This document shows, in pieces, positions 1 to 7,847 of a stretch of 64,000 bases of DNA. This DNA comes from JALZVT01 sp039029135 (GTDB taxonomy: Bacteria; Pseudomonadota; Gammaproteobacteria; Pseudomonadales; Azotimanducaceae): positions 115,707 to 179,706 of the forward strand of contig JBCCGT010000010.1 in assembly GCA_039029135.1 (NCBI GenBank), in the 5' to 3' direction. The position numbers and the translations under genes were made by a program. The notes under the pieces are model-generated. The model did no database searches, had not been told where the DNA came from, and was given only the letters and a program-made list of their open reading frames with translations. Position 1 is the stretch's first letter. Each line of letters starts with the position of its first letter.

Positions 1-72
1 CGCAAATTCACGCCTGCCAGTGCGGCCCGCGCCGCGGCCGCCGAGCGCAGGACACGATTTGGGAAGGCTTCG

Positions 73-753
73 ATGACCGACATCCATGACGCCGGCAACG
101 CTGTCGATCGCCAGGCGCTGCTGCAGACCATGGCCGACATGCAGGCCGCGCACAACGAGCAGGTGCATGGACAGTGGCAGGCGCAGGGCTACGCCTACTA
201 TCGCGCGGTGTGGGTCGAATGCGCGGAGCTGCTGGATCACTACGGCTGGAAGTGGTGGAAACACCAGGTTCCGGACCTCGACCAGGCGCGGCTCGAGCTG
301 GTCGACATTTGGCATTTCGGCCTGTCCGAGCTGCTGCGCGCCGACGCCATGCAGCAGGTGCTGCCCGCCTTCGAAGCGCTGCCCGAGGAGTCGATCGCGG
401 GCGAGCCCGAGCGTTTTCGGCTCGCGGTCGAGGCGCTCGCCGAGGCGTCGCTGGCGACCCGCGCCTTTCCGCTCGACGCGTTCGTGGCGGCATTAGCGGC
501 CCTGCCCATGACCTTCACCGAGTTGTTCGAGCTGTATGTGGGCAAGAACGTCCTGAATCGGTTCCGCCAGGACAACGGCTACGCGGACGGCAGCTATCGC
601 AAGCTGTGGCAGGGGCGCGAGGACAACGAGCACCTCATGGAGATCGTCGCCGCGCTGCCTGCGAGCACGCCGGCCTATCCGGACGCGCTGTACGCGGCGC
701 TGGCGCAGCGCTACGCGGCCGACACGGCGGCCGCAAGCGCCGACACGGCCTGA
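73..753 (+). CDS. dUTP diphosphatase, dimeric all-alpha type
   Basis: Probably hydrolyses dUTP to dUMP and pyrophosphate in the cytoplasm, limiting uracil in DNA and feeding dTMP synthesis. The 226-residue protein is all-helical and carries the Mg-binding ExxE...ExxD pattern of the MazG/dUTPase superfamily (E49, E52, E75, D78). The aromatic run after E52 (GWKWWK) and the VDIWHF segment are typical of dimeric dUTPases rather than trimeric beta-barrel Dut. ATG start at 73. The aminotransferase gene follows after 34 bp and may be co-transcribed. The superfamily call is firm; the exact nucleotide substrate is family knowledge. Confidence 0.85.
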   Translation: MTDIHDAGNAVDRQALLQTMADMQAAHNEQVHGQWQAQGYAYYRAVWVECAELLDHYGWKWWKHQVPDLDQARLELVDIWHFGLSELLRADAMQQVLPAFEALPEESIAGEPERFRLAVEALAEASLATRAFPLDAFVAALAALPMTFTELFELYVGKNVLNRFRQDNGYADGSYRKLWQGREDNEHLMEIVAALPASTPAYPDALYAALAQRYAADTAAASADTA

Positions 754-787
754 CCACGCCTGTTAGCAACCGCACGAGATCCTAGCG

Positions 788-1954
788 ATGACCCGCACCA
801 GCCCGTTTCGGCCGGAGATGCTCGCGCTCGAGCAGAACGGCATCACCCGCCTTGCCTTTCCGCGCATGGAGGATCCCGCCGTCATTCCGCTGTGGTTCGG
901 CGAGGGCGATGAGGTCACGCCCGACTTCATCCGCGCCGCCGCCGTCGCCGCGCTGGACGCAGGCGAGACGTTTTACACCCACACGCGCGGCCACCCGCGC
1001 CTGCGCGCGGCGCTGAAACGCTATCTCGACGATCTGTACGGTCTCGACGTCGCCGATGAACGCATCGCGGTTCCCGGTGCGTCGATGTCCGCAATTACAA
1101 TAGCCGCCCAGACCGCGCTGACGAGCGGCGATCACGCGCTGATCGTCGGCCCCGTCTGGCCGAATATCGATCTGACCTATCGCATGACCGGCGCCAGCGT
1201 GGGCTACGTTATGCAGCGCCAGACGGACAACGGCTGGACCCTCGATCTCGATGAGCTGATCGACGCGATCACGCCTAAGACGCGGTCGATATTCGTCAAC
1301 TCGCCCTGCAACCCGACCGGCTGGATGATGCCGCCCGAGCAGCAGCGCGCGCTGGTACAGGTTTGTCGCGAGCGCGGCATTCTCTTGATCGCCGACGAGG
1401 TCTATCACCGCACCGTGTTCGACGGTCGCGTCGCGCCCTCGTTCATGACCGTTGCGCAACCAGACGACCCGGTGATCGTCATCAACGGCTTCTCCAAGGC
1501 GTGGGCAATGACGGGTTGGCGCGTCGGCTGGATGGTCGGTCCCGCAGGCTTCGAGACCCAGTGGACGACGCTGTCGGAGTTCTTCAACACGGGCGCGACC
1601 GTGTTTGCCCAGCTCGGCGCGATCGCTGCGCTCGAACAGGGCGAGGACTTTATCGCCGCGACGCAGGCGCGCCTGCGCGACTCGCGGGCGCTGGTGCTCG
1701 ATCGGCTGGGCGCGCACCCGCGGCTCGAGCTGGCGGCGCCGGAGGGCGGGTTCTATGTCTATCCGCGCGTGCGCGGACTCACGGACTCGATGGCCTTCGC
1801 CCAGGGCGTGCTTGATGAGGTCGACGTGGGGCTTGCGCCTGGCTACACCTTCGGGCCGGATCAGGAGGACCGCTTTCGGCTGTGCTTTGCCGCCTCGAGC
1901 GAGCTGCTCGGCGAGGGGCTGGACCGCCTGGTCGACTACCTCGACCGAGGCTAG
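788..1954 (+). CDS. PLP-dependent aminotransferase, class I/II
   Basis: Fold-type I aminotransferase of 388 residues, close to the family's usual length. The PLP-binding lysine is K237 in the SKAWAMTGWRVG motif; the NxPCNPTG segment (about 171-178) and the IADEVYHR stretch (about 201-208) are the expected cofactor-contacting elements. Probably transfers an amino group between an amino acid and a 2-oxo acid; the substrate cannot be told from sequence. It converges with the next gene, and the two stop codons share the tetranucleotide CTAG at 1951-1954. Confidence 0.85.
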   Translation: MTRTSPFRPEMLALEQNGITRLAFPRMEDPAVIPLWFGEGDEVTPDFIRAAAVAALDAGETFYTHTRGHPRLRAALKRYLDDLYGLDVADERIAVPGASMSAITIAAQTALTSGDHALIVGPVWPNIDLTYRMTGASVGYVMQRQTDNGWTLDLDELIDAITPKTRSIFVNSPCNPTGWMMPPEQQRALVQVCRERGILLIADEVYHRTVFDGRVAPSFMTVAQPDDPVIVINGFSKAWAMTGWRVGWMVGPAGFETQWTTLSEFFNTGATVFAQLGAIAALEQGEDFIAATQARLRDSRALVLDRLGAHPRLELAAPEGGFYVYPRVRGLTDSMAFAQGVLDEVDVGLAPGYTFGPDQEDRFRLCFAASSELLGEGLDRLVDYLDRG

Positions 1955-2586
1955 CGCGACGAGCGGACGCGCAGCTGCAGCAGGTGCGCGTCGACGCCGA
2001 AGTTCTCGCTCGCCAGATCCAGATTCGAGTAGTGCATGCGCTGGTAGGCCACCTCGAGTCGGCCAATCCTGACCCCTACGGCACCGCGATCCTCAAACTG
2101 AAACAGCGAACCGAGCGGCCGGCTGCGGGGCTTGCCGGTGCGCAGGTTGCGGTGTGACATCAGGCTGAGACCGACGCCCAGATCCAGAAACGGCCGCACG
2201 CCCGCCTCGCCCCAGGGTCCCAGCTCCAGGCGCAATACGGGCGCGATCGCGACGTTCCAAAGCGTGCCGGTGCCGTTGTCCGTCGGCTGGGCCACGACGC
2301 TGTTGGCAAAGCGCGCGGCGGACAGCTCCCAGTAGCCGGTCAGGCGCGCGCGTTCGCGCTCAAACCAGCGCCGCTGCCAGTCGCGGCTGACGGATGCCCG
2401 CCACGCGTCGGTGTCCTCGGACGCAGACCCCCAGGCGAGTCCGTAGGCCAGCGGCGCACGCTCCGCCGCCGCCTCGGGCGACAGCCCGGCGAGCAGGCAC
2501 GCACCGAGCACGAAACCCGATACCGGCAGCCGAGGTCGGCGCGGCGTTTGATGGGGCTTGAGGTGACGTCGAACGGGACGGGGCAT
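1951..2586 (-). CDS. PagL-like acyloxyacyl hydrolase (lipid A 3-O-deacylase family)
   Basis: Predicted outer-membrane beta-barrel of 211 residues with an arginine-rich n-region and a signal peptide ending near the AAA that precedes ERAP. Start taken at the ATG at 2586 because it directly precedes the signal peptide; an in-frame ATG exists at 2670. The C-terminal HYSN motif matches the PagL catalytic His and Ser, and the strands before it alternate as in a small barrel. At the position 14 residues after the His, where PagL of Pseudomonas has its catalytic Glu, this protein has Asp. Family call is moderate; activity on lipid A is inferred and the Asp makes it less certain. Confidence 0.65.
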   Translation of the reverse strand: MPRPVRRHLKPHQTPRRPRLPVSGFVLGACLLAGLSPEAAAERAPLAYGLAWGSASEDTDAWRASVSRDWQRRWFERERARLTGYWELSAARFANSVVAQPTDNGTGTLWNVAIAPVLRLELGPWGEAGVRPFLDLGVGLSLMSHRNLRTGKPRSRPLGSLFQFEDRGAVGVRIGRLEVAYQRMHYSNLDLASENFGVDAHLLQLRVRSSR

Positions 2587-2851
2587 CGCGGCAGGATCGT
2601 TGGCGAGTCGGGAGTTAACCGAATTCGCGCGGCCGGTGCAAAACGATCTCAGTTTCGCTGCGCACGACAAGCCGCGCGGAAACTGGGAACATCGATGCTG
2701 TCAGTCGGCGATTGTGCGGCATCCGAGGCGCAGGACGGCCGCGAAGGCGCAGGGTGGTTGATAGCTTGTGCTTTAGTGCTGACGTTGGCGCAGACACGCG
2801 ACCGTTGCGCGCCCATCGCATCGAGTGGGAGCCAGTTTTGGGGAGGTACAC

Positions 2852-3883
2852 ATGAGCGATCAATCAGCGGGCCACAGCGTGCCGGAAGGCATTCATGCCC
2901 AGCGCGTCACCGAATGGCTCACCGCGCGCATCGAAGGGTTGGCGGCGCCGCTGCGCTTCAGCCTGATCGCCGGCGGCCACTCGAACCTTACCTATCGCTG
3001 CGAGGATGACGGCGGCCGCGCCTATGTGCTGCGGCGACCGCCCCTGGGCCACGTGCTGGAAAGCGCGCACGACATGGGCCGCGAACACCGCATCGTGTCC
3101 TCGCTCGCGGGCAGCGCCGTGCCCGTCGCCGACACGTTCGGCCTGTGCACCGACGTGGAGATCAACGACGCGCCGTTCTATGTGATGAACTTCGTCGACG
3201 GCACGGTGTTCAACGGCCCGGAAGACGTAGCGGGTTTCTCGAACGCCGATCGCGCCGGCCTGTCTGCGCACATCGTGGAGATTCTCGGTGATCTGCACGC
3301 GATCACCCCCGACGATGTCGGCCTTGGCGAGTTGGGTCGCAAGGAGGCGTATATCGCGCGCCAGCTCAAGCGCTGGACGAAACAGTGGGAAGCGACCAAG
3401 ACCCACGAGATTCCGGAGATGGATGAGTGCCTGGCGAAGCTGCAGGACATCCCGGAACAGGTCGGCGCCAGCATCGTGCACGGCGACTATCGCGCCGGCA
3501 ACATGATCATGGCCGGCGGTCGCGTGCAGGCGATCCTGGACTGGGAGCTGTGCACGCTGGGTGATCCTCTGGCGGACGTGGGTTACCTGCTGAACTCCTG
3601 GGTTCAGCCCGGCGAAGAGGGCGCCGAGGAAACCGTCATCGGCATGGGCGGCTTCTGGAGCCGCGAGCAGTTGGTTGAGGCCTATTCAGAGAAGACCGGT
3701 CGGGATCTGTCGCGCATCGACTACTATCGCGGCTTCTCACACTGGCGGCTCGCGGCGATCGGTCAGGGCGTCTACAAGCGCTACCTGGTTGGTGCGATGG
3801 GTGACGACCAGGACGTGGACCTCGAGAAGATGAAAGAGGGCGTCGCGCTGCGTGCGCGGGCGGCGCTGGCCTTTCTGGCGTGA
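2852..3883 (+). CDS. Phosphotransferase family protein (APH/ACAD10-11 kinase-like)
   Basis: A 343-residue protein kinase-like fold enzyme of the aminoglycoside phosphotransferase family. The N-lobe has GGHSNLTYRC as nucleotide-binding loop. The catalytic loop is VHGDYRAGNMI and the metal-binding Asp is in ILDWELCTLGDPLADVGYLL. This subtype resembles the kinase domain of ACAD10/ACAD11, which phosphorylates hydroxyacyl-CoAs, and is not evidence of antibiotic resistance. Start chosen at ATG 2852 because GGGAGG lies at 2841-2846. Not obviously in an operon. Confidence 0.85.
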   Translation: MSDQSAGHSVPEGIHAQRVTEWLTARIEGLAAPLRFSLIAGGHSNLTYRCEDDGGRAYVLRRPPLGHVLESAHDMGREHRIVSSLAGSAVPVADTFGLCTDVEINDAPFYVMNFVDGTVFNGPEDVAGFSNADRAGLSAHIVEILGDLHAITPDDVGLGELGRKEAYIARQLKRWTKQWEATKTHEIPEMDECLAKLQDIPEQVGASIVHGDYRAGNMIMAGGRVQAILDWELCTLGDPLADVGYLLNSWVQPGEEGAEETVIGMGGFWSREQLVEAYSEKTGRDLSRIDYYRGFSHWRLAAIGQGVYKRYLVGAMGDDQDVDLEKMKEGVALRARAALAFLA

Positions 3884-3967
3884 GCGTGCCTCGAGCTTCG
3901 TCCGCGGCGACCCGCGCAGGCGCGGCCTCGGTGGCCGCCGCCGTCTGAGCGTCTAAGCTAAGGACCC

Positions 3968-4474
3968 TTACCGAGTCGGCAGCCGGCGCTCTGCCAGCGC
4001 CACCGGCGTGCCGTCGGTTTCCGTCACCTCTATACGACGCCAGTTGCCCTCTTCGATGGCGACGACGATGCAGGGATTTGTCATCACCTGCGCCACGGGC
4101 TTGTCGGCAGGCGGCGTGAGCCAGTCCACGCGCAGATGCACCGTGTCCTCATGCAGCCGCGCTGGTCCCGCCAGTGCAAAGCCGTAGCCCGGCGTCGGCT
4201 GGGGACCCTTCGAGATGGCCACGAGTCGAGGCGGCGCATCGGCGGGCTCGCTCTCCGCACCTGCGATAGATTCCGGCGGCGCGCCGAGAAGCTGAGAACC
4301 GCGCAGCGTGGCGGCCTCGCTGAAACTGACGATGCGCGCCCCGGCGTCGATGTTGCGACAGCGGTCGTGGCTGAAGGCCACGCTGGTGTCGAGCTCGGCC
4401 TGATCGACGCAGCCCGCGAGCGCAGCGCTCGTCAGCAGCGCGATAGCGGCGGCCCGGCGGGCGCGCCCGGTCAT
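3968..4474 (-). CDS. PrcB-like lipoprotein
   Basis: Predicted lipoprotein of 168 residues with lipobox LAGC (C22). The C-terminal half reads like the PrcB_C domain: a GPQPTPGYG turn, then beta strands with TPPADKPVAQVMTNPCIVV. PrcB of Treponema stabilises a subtilisin-like partner protease. Here the gene overlaps by 4 bp the end of the subtilase gene upstream, which supports a functional link: a membrane-anchored accessory or inhibitor of that protease. Pairing is inferred from domain and context. Confidence 0.6.
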   Translation of the reverse strand: MTGRARRAAAIALLTSAALAGCVDQAELDTSVAFSHDRCRNIDAGARIVSFSEAATLRGSQLLGAPPESIAGAESEPADAPPRLVAISKGPQPTPGYGFALAGPARLHEDTVHLRVDWLTPPADKPVAQVMTNPCIVVAIEEGNWRRIEVTETDGTPVALAERRLPTR

Positions 4475-6405
4475 GGTCGCGACTCCGCGCCGGCCTGCGA
4501 CTCCACCGCTTTGGCCCGCAGCTTGTCGATGGCAAAGCCGGCGGCGGGTATCGCCGCAGATCCGTCCGCCGCCGCACGGCTCTGCGCGCCGATCGTCTGG
4601 CGGAAGCCGCCGGTGAAATCGAGGTCGCTGCGATTGTCGCTGACGCTGAACTCTTCGGGCGCGTCGATCGTTCTAAAGGCGCCGCAGGCCTCGCCGGCGT
4701 CGCAGAGAAAATCGTCGTTGTCGAGATCGGTGCCCGCGAACAGACGATAGTTGCCGGCGTCGATTCCTGTCAGCGTGAAATCGTAAAAGCCGTCGACGGG
4801 CGTATTCACGAACGTTTGAGCGACCGTGTCACCGGCCTCGCTGACCAGAATGACGAAGTGCGTGCCGGCATTCGCGCTCAGGTCGATGCTCGAGACCTGC
4901 ATCAGCGCGTTGACCGTGTAGGCGTTGGCGGTGGAATCGAAGCGGATCGAGCCGGTGTAGGTGCCATCGGCGAGTCCCATGCGGTCGACCGTGAGCCGAT
5001 AGGCACCCAGTCCGTCGCCGTCGACGCTGTCCGCGATCGCGGCCAGCCAGGGCTCGCTGGGCGTCACCGCCGTGACGCTGACGCTGCCCCCGCCCGCGTT
5101 TTCGACCGTCAGGGCGAGCTCCTCCTGAAAGCTGCCGAAGTTCAGGCGGCTGGCCGACCCGGTGAGGAACGGACCCGGATTGGACGGATTGCCGCTCGCC
5201 AGCTCGCTCGCCGTGAACACGGCGCGCTGAGCGCTGAGCAGACCGAAGCCGAACTGGTCGTCGCGGCCCGGCACGCCCAGATCCTCGGTGAGGTCGCCGG
5301 CGATCAGCGCGGTGTCGAATTCGTCCGGCGTCAGGGCCGGGTGCACGGCCTTCATCAGGGCCACCACGCCGGCGACGTGAGGCGCCGCCATCGAGGTGCC
5401 GTTGAGCAGCCCGTAGCCGAAGCTAACGCTGCCCGAGCTGTCGTCACCGATCGCGCTGAGGACGCCGTCGCCGTTGCCGTCGCCGTTCAGGTCGGTGCCG
5501 TTGTCGCCGCCGGGTGCGGCGATGTCGATGGTATTGCCGAAGTTGGAATAGGTCGCGAGATTGTTGTCGATCGTCGTCGCCGAGACCGAGACGACGCCGT
5601 CGTAGGCGGCCGGGAAGCTGGGCTGCGACGTCGACTCGTTGCCGGCGCTCGCGACGACGATGATGCCCAGGGCGCGTACCTCGGCCAGCACCGCCGCCTC
5701 CGCCGGCGAGGAAAACTCGCTGCCGAGGCTCAGGTTGATCACGTCAGCCGGCTCTGCGGGCACGGTGCCGGAGTCGTTGCTTAACCCTGCAGCAAAGCGG
5801 ATGGCCTGCAAGATGTCGAAGTTCGAGCCCGTGCTGCCGGCCAGCGCCCGCAGCGGCATGATGCGGGTGTTCCAACCACTGCCGGCGACGCCGACACCGT
5901 TGTCGGTGCGCGCGGCGACGGTGCCCGCCACATGGGTGCCGTGAAACGAACTGGAACCGAACAGCGCGCCGTCGCCGGGATCGTTCGGATCGGCGTCGAT
6001 GCCGTCGCCGTCCAGGCTGCCGCTTGGATCGCTGACGAAGTCGAAGCCCGGGACGAGCTGCCCGGCGAAGTCGGGATGGCCCGTCAGCACGCCCGTATCC
6101 ACGACCGCGACGATCACGTCGCTGGAGCCGGTCGTGACGTCCCACGCGAGCGGCAGGCGAATGCTGTCGTAGTGCCACTGCGTGACCAGGAGCGGATCGT
6201 TAGGCGCCAGATGGGCGCGTCGAATCAGGTTGGGCTCGGCCTGGGCGTCGGGATCGATGGCGCGAATGGCGTTGATGCGCTGCAGGGTGGCGTGGCGGGC
6301 CGCCAGTTCCGGCGTCGCGAAGCGCAGGTCCGCGTTGGCGGCCCGGCGCGCGGCGGCGCGCATGCGGTAGCGCACCAGGTTGCCCGCGCGCCCCGTCATG
6401 TCCAT
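4471..6405 (-). CDS. S8 subtilisin-like peptidase, C-terminal part of a gene split by an in-frame stop
   Basis: Contains a complete peptidase S8 domain. Asp is in VVDTGVLTGHPDF, His in FHGTHVAGT and Ser in GTSMAAPHVAG. Two beta-rich C-terminal domains follow. The listed start is the first in-frame ATG after the stop, but the same frame continues upstream without interruption to a TAA at 6463-6465, beyond which lies the PKD lipoprotein in the same frame. No signal peptide or plausible start precedes the protease domain, and the 19 codons between the stop and this ATG read as ordinary protein. Probably the C-terminal part of a secreted lipoprotein protease, now separated; readthrough or a sequence error is possible. 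Confidence 0.8.
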   Translation of the reverse strand: MDMTGRAGNLVRYRMRAAARRAANADLRFATPELAARHATLQRINAIRAIDPDAQAEPNLIRRAHLAPNDPLLVTQWHYDSIRLPLAWDVTTGSSDVIVAVVDTGVLTGHPDFAGQLVPGFDFVSDPSGSLDGDGIDADPNDPGDGALFGSSSFHGTHVAGTVAARTDNGVGVAGSGWNTRIMPLRALAGSTGSNFDILQAIRFAAGLSNDSGTVPAEPADVINLSLGSEFSSPAEAAVLAEVRALGIIVVASAGNESTSQPSFPAAYDGVVSVSATTIDNNLATYSNFGNTIDIAAPGGDNGTDLNGDGNGDGVLSAIGDDSSGSVSFGYGLLNGTSMAAPHVAGVVALMKAVHPALTPDEFDTALIAGDLTEDLGVPGRDDQFGFGLLSAQRAVFTASELASGNPSNPGPFLTGSASRLNFGSFQEELALTVENAGGGSVSVTAVTPSEPWLAAIADSVDGDGLGAYRLTVDRMGLADGTYTGSIRFDSTANAYTVNALMQVSSIDLSANAGTHFVILVSEAGDTVAQTFVNTPVDGFYDFTLTGIDAGNYRLFAGTDLDNDDFLCDAGEACGAFRTIDAPEEFSVSDNRSDLDFTGGFRQTIGAQSRAAADGSAAIPAAGFAIDKLRAKAVESQAGAESRP

Positions 6406-6462
6406 ATCGGCCAGGGTGCGCGACAGGGCTGCGCCGCTGGCGTTGGCGCGCGCGCCGGTAGT

Positions 6463-7362
6463 TTACCGCATCAGGATCTCGCCGGGGACGAACGGATCTG
6501 TGAGGCGGGTCGGCGCTCGCTCGGCGCTGGCGACCAGGCTGCTGCCCACGGTCAGCACGTAGGTCGACGCGCCGCTGACGTTGATGACCTCGACAAAGTA
6601 ATCGCCCGCGACGTCCGGCACCTCGACGGACTCGCTGCGCCCGCTGCCGGATGAGCCATCGATCATGACCTGGGCGTCGTCGAACAGACGCAGGTCGAAG
6701 TTGGCGCCCGCGTCGCCGATGTTCAGGGCGATCGTCTCGCCGCCGGCGAAGCTGAGCGCGTAGACATCGCTGGTATCGCCGGTGGCGAACATGCGCCCGA
6801 TGGACGGGCCCGTGCCGGGCTGGTTGAGGTAGCCGCCCAGCGTCACCGGTACCGGCAGCGGCTGTGCGGTGGCGAAACTGTTGTTGCTGACGTTTTCCAC
6901 GGACAGGATGTCATTGACGTCGCTGTCGACGGCGCTGCTGGTCAGGATCTGGATGCGGCCGCTGAGCGTCAGGTTCGTCGCGCTTGGATCCACGGAGATC
7001 GCAAGCGTCGCCGCGCCGGTCGCGCCGTCGTCGTCGGTGACGGTCAGGCGAGCGGTGAAGTTACCGGCGTTGGCGTAGCTGTGGCTGGTGGTCGCGGTGG
7101 TCGTGGTCGTGGAATTGCCGTCGCCGAAGTCCCAGCTGTAGTTCGCTATCTGCCCGTCGCTGTCGCTGCTGCCGCTGCCGTCGAAAGCGACCGCCAGCGG
7201 TGCGGTGCCGGTGGTGACATCGGCGGTCAGGCTCGCGCTGGGCGCGTTGTTCTGCGGCGGCGGTGGCGTGGTCGGCGAAGAATCACCGCCGCCTCCGCCG
7301 CAGGCGGCCAGCAGGAGTGTGAGCGCGGTCAGCGCGGGGGCGGCGAGCGTGGAATGACGCAA
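6463..7362 (-). CDS. PKD-domain lipoprotein, N-terminal part of the split S8 peptidase
   Basis: Encodes a lipoprotein signal (LLLAAC, lipidated C21) and a glycine/proline linker. A PKD domain follows at about 40-125, with the typical YSWDFGDGNS motif and a VTVTDD-like end. Next is a beta-sandwich resembling a pre-peptidase C-terminal domain, with VYALSFAGG and a YVLTVG end. The product stops right after VPGEILMR. In secreted subtilases, VPGEVIVR-like sequence normally leads into the protease propeptide, so the TAA at 6463-6465 appears to interrupt one long reading frame (4471-7362) rather than end a natural gene. Confidence 0.8.
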   Translation of the reverse strand: MRHSTLAAPALTALTLLLAACGGGGGDSSPTTPPPPQNNAPSASLTADVTTGTAPLAVAFDGSGSSDSDGQIANYSWDFGDGNSTTTTTATTSHSYANAGNFTARLTVTDDDGATGAATLAISVDPSATNLTLSGRIQILTSSAVDSDVNDILSVENVSNNSFATAQPLPVPVTLGGYLNQPGTGPSIGRMFATGDTSDVYALSFAGGETIALNIGDAGANFDLRLFDDAQVMIDGSSGSGRSESVEVPDVAGDYFVEVINVSGASTYVLTVGSSLVASAERAPTRLTDPFVPGEILMR

Positions 7363-7501
7363 GGCGATTCTCCGGATGTCTGGCGGAAAAAATAGGCGGA
7401 AGCGGCGCGTGGGCGCGGCTAGCAGCCCGCCCGCGCGGGCGTCTTAACATTGCGCAGGTGTACCACGAATGAACGCTGGCAATCAGTGATGGGGCAAACG
7501 A

Positions 7502-7528
7502 AAACAGCCGCCCGGGGGGCGGCTGTTT
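7502..7528 (-). terminator. Strong hairpin, probable intrinsic terminator for minus-strand transcription
   Basis: Perfect 12-bp inverted repeat AAACAGCCGCCC / GGGCGGCTGTTT with a 3-nt loop. Read on the minus strand, the stem ends in TGTTTT and is followed by CGTTTG, a short U-rich tail; on the plus strand it is followed by GGGCG. It lies between merR and the downstream PKD gene, so it probably ends the merR transcript. Confidence 0.6.
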
Positions 7529-7559
7529 GGGCGAGGCGGCCTGGCTGCGCTCGCGGAAT

Positions 7560-7649
7560 AAAAAAGGCGTGTCAGGCCGGTTGAACCGGGCTGAGAACGA
7601 CTCCCTTTGGGGGAAGGACACTTGAAAGGGAGGACTGCTTTGAGAGTCG
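7560..7649. other. Potentially structured sequence, candidate RNA element
   Basis: Contains CCGGTT-G-AACCGG (7577-7589). It also has an 8-bp arm pair CTCCCTTT (7601-7608) / AAAGGGAG (7625-7632), and a competing pair CGACTC (7598-7603) / GAGTCG (7644-7649). The six-A run at 7560-7565 becomes a U-tract on the minus strand. The overlapping pairings could form alternative folds in a minus-strand RNA leader. It does not match a riboswitch I can name. Confidence 0.25.
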
Positions 7650-7847
7650 TATTCACGCCGAAACTTGATTTGCTGGGCATTATGTACTGTACAAAAGCTG
7701 CGTCAAGCGGTTGTGTCGAGTTTTTTCGCCTATTTGTACAGTCTGTGTATAGGAAATGCGGGTGTTGGTGTCGCGCTGTGCCTCTTTGGTCGGACGTTCA
7801 CGCAGTTCGCTGGTGACGCGGCGGCCTCGGATGCCTGTCCGGCCGCG

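Larger units (their letters stand above)
7363..7847. other. 485-bp non-coding region between the PKD gene and merR
   Basis: I see no credible gene. It holds a 12-bp hairpin at 7502-7528, a block of potentially base-paired sequence at 7560-7649, and two TGTACA hexamers at 7688-7693 and 7735-7740. It must carry the promoter of the minus-strand PKD/subtilase gene and the end of the merR transcript. A possible 65-codon minus-strand frame at 7483-7680 has no recognisable features and is not called. Confidence 0.5.

Noticed and set aside
8..493. Minus-strand frame opposite the dUTPase gene
   Set aside because: Low-complexity Arg/Pro/Ala product; codon pattern and motifs belong to the plus-strand dUTPase.
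2852..3883. Aminoglycoside resistance gene
   Set aside because: The APH-like fold here is of the ACAD10/11 type, common in housekeeping acyl-CoA metabolism.
4136..6654. Plus-strand frames opposite the subtilase gene
   Set aside because: Shadows of the minus-strand gene; compositionally biased, no domains.
7560..7640. Resemblance to a TPP riboswitch (CTGAGA, CCCTTTG)
   Set aside because: Order and spacing of the conserved blocks do not fit, and the adjacent genes have no thiamine role.
7483..7680. 65-codon minus-strand frame upstream of the PKD gene
   Set aside because: No conserved feature, ends across a terminator hairpin; treated as non-coding.
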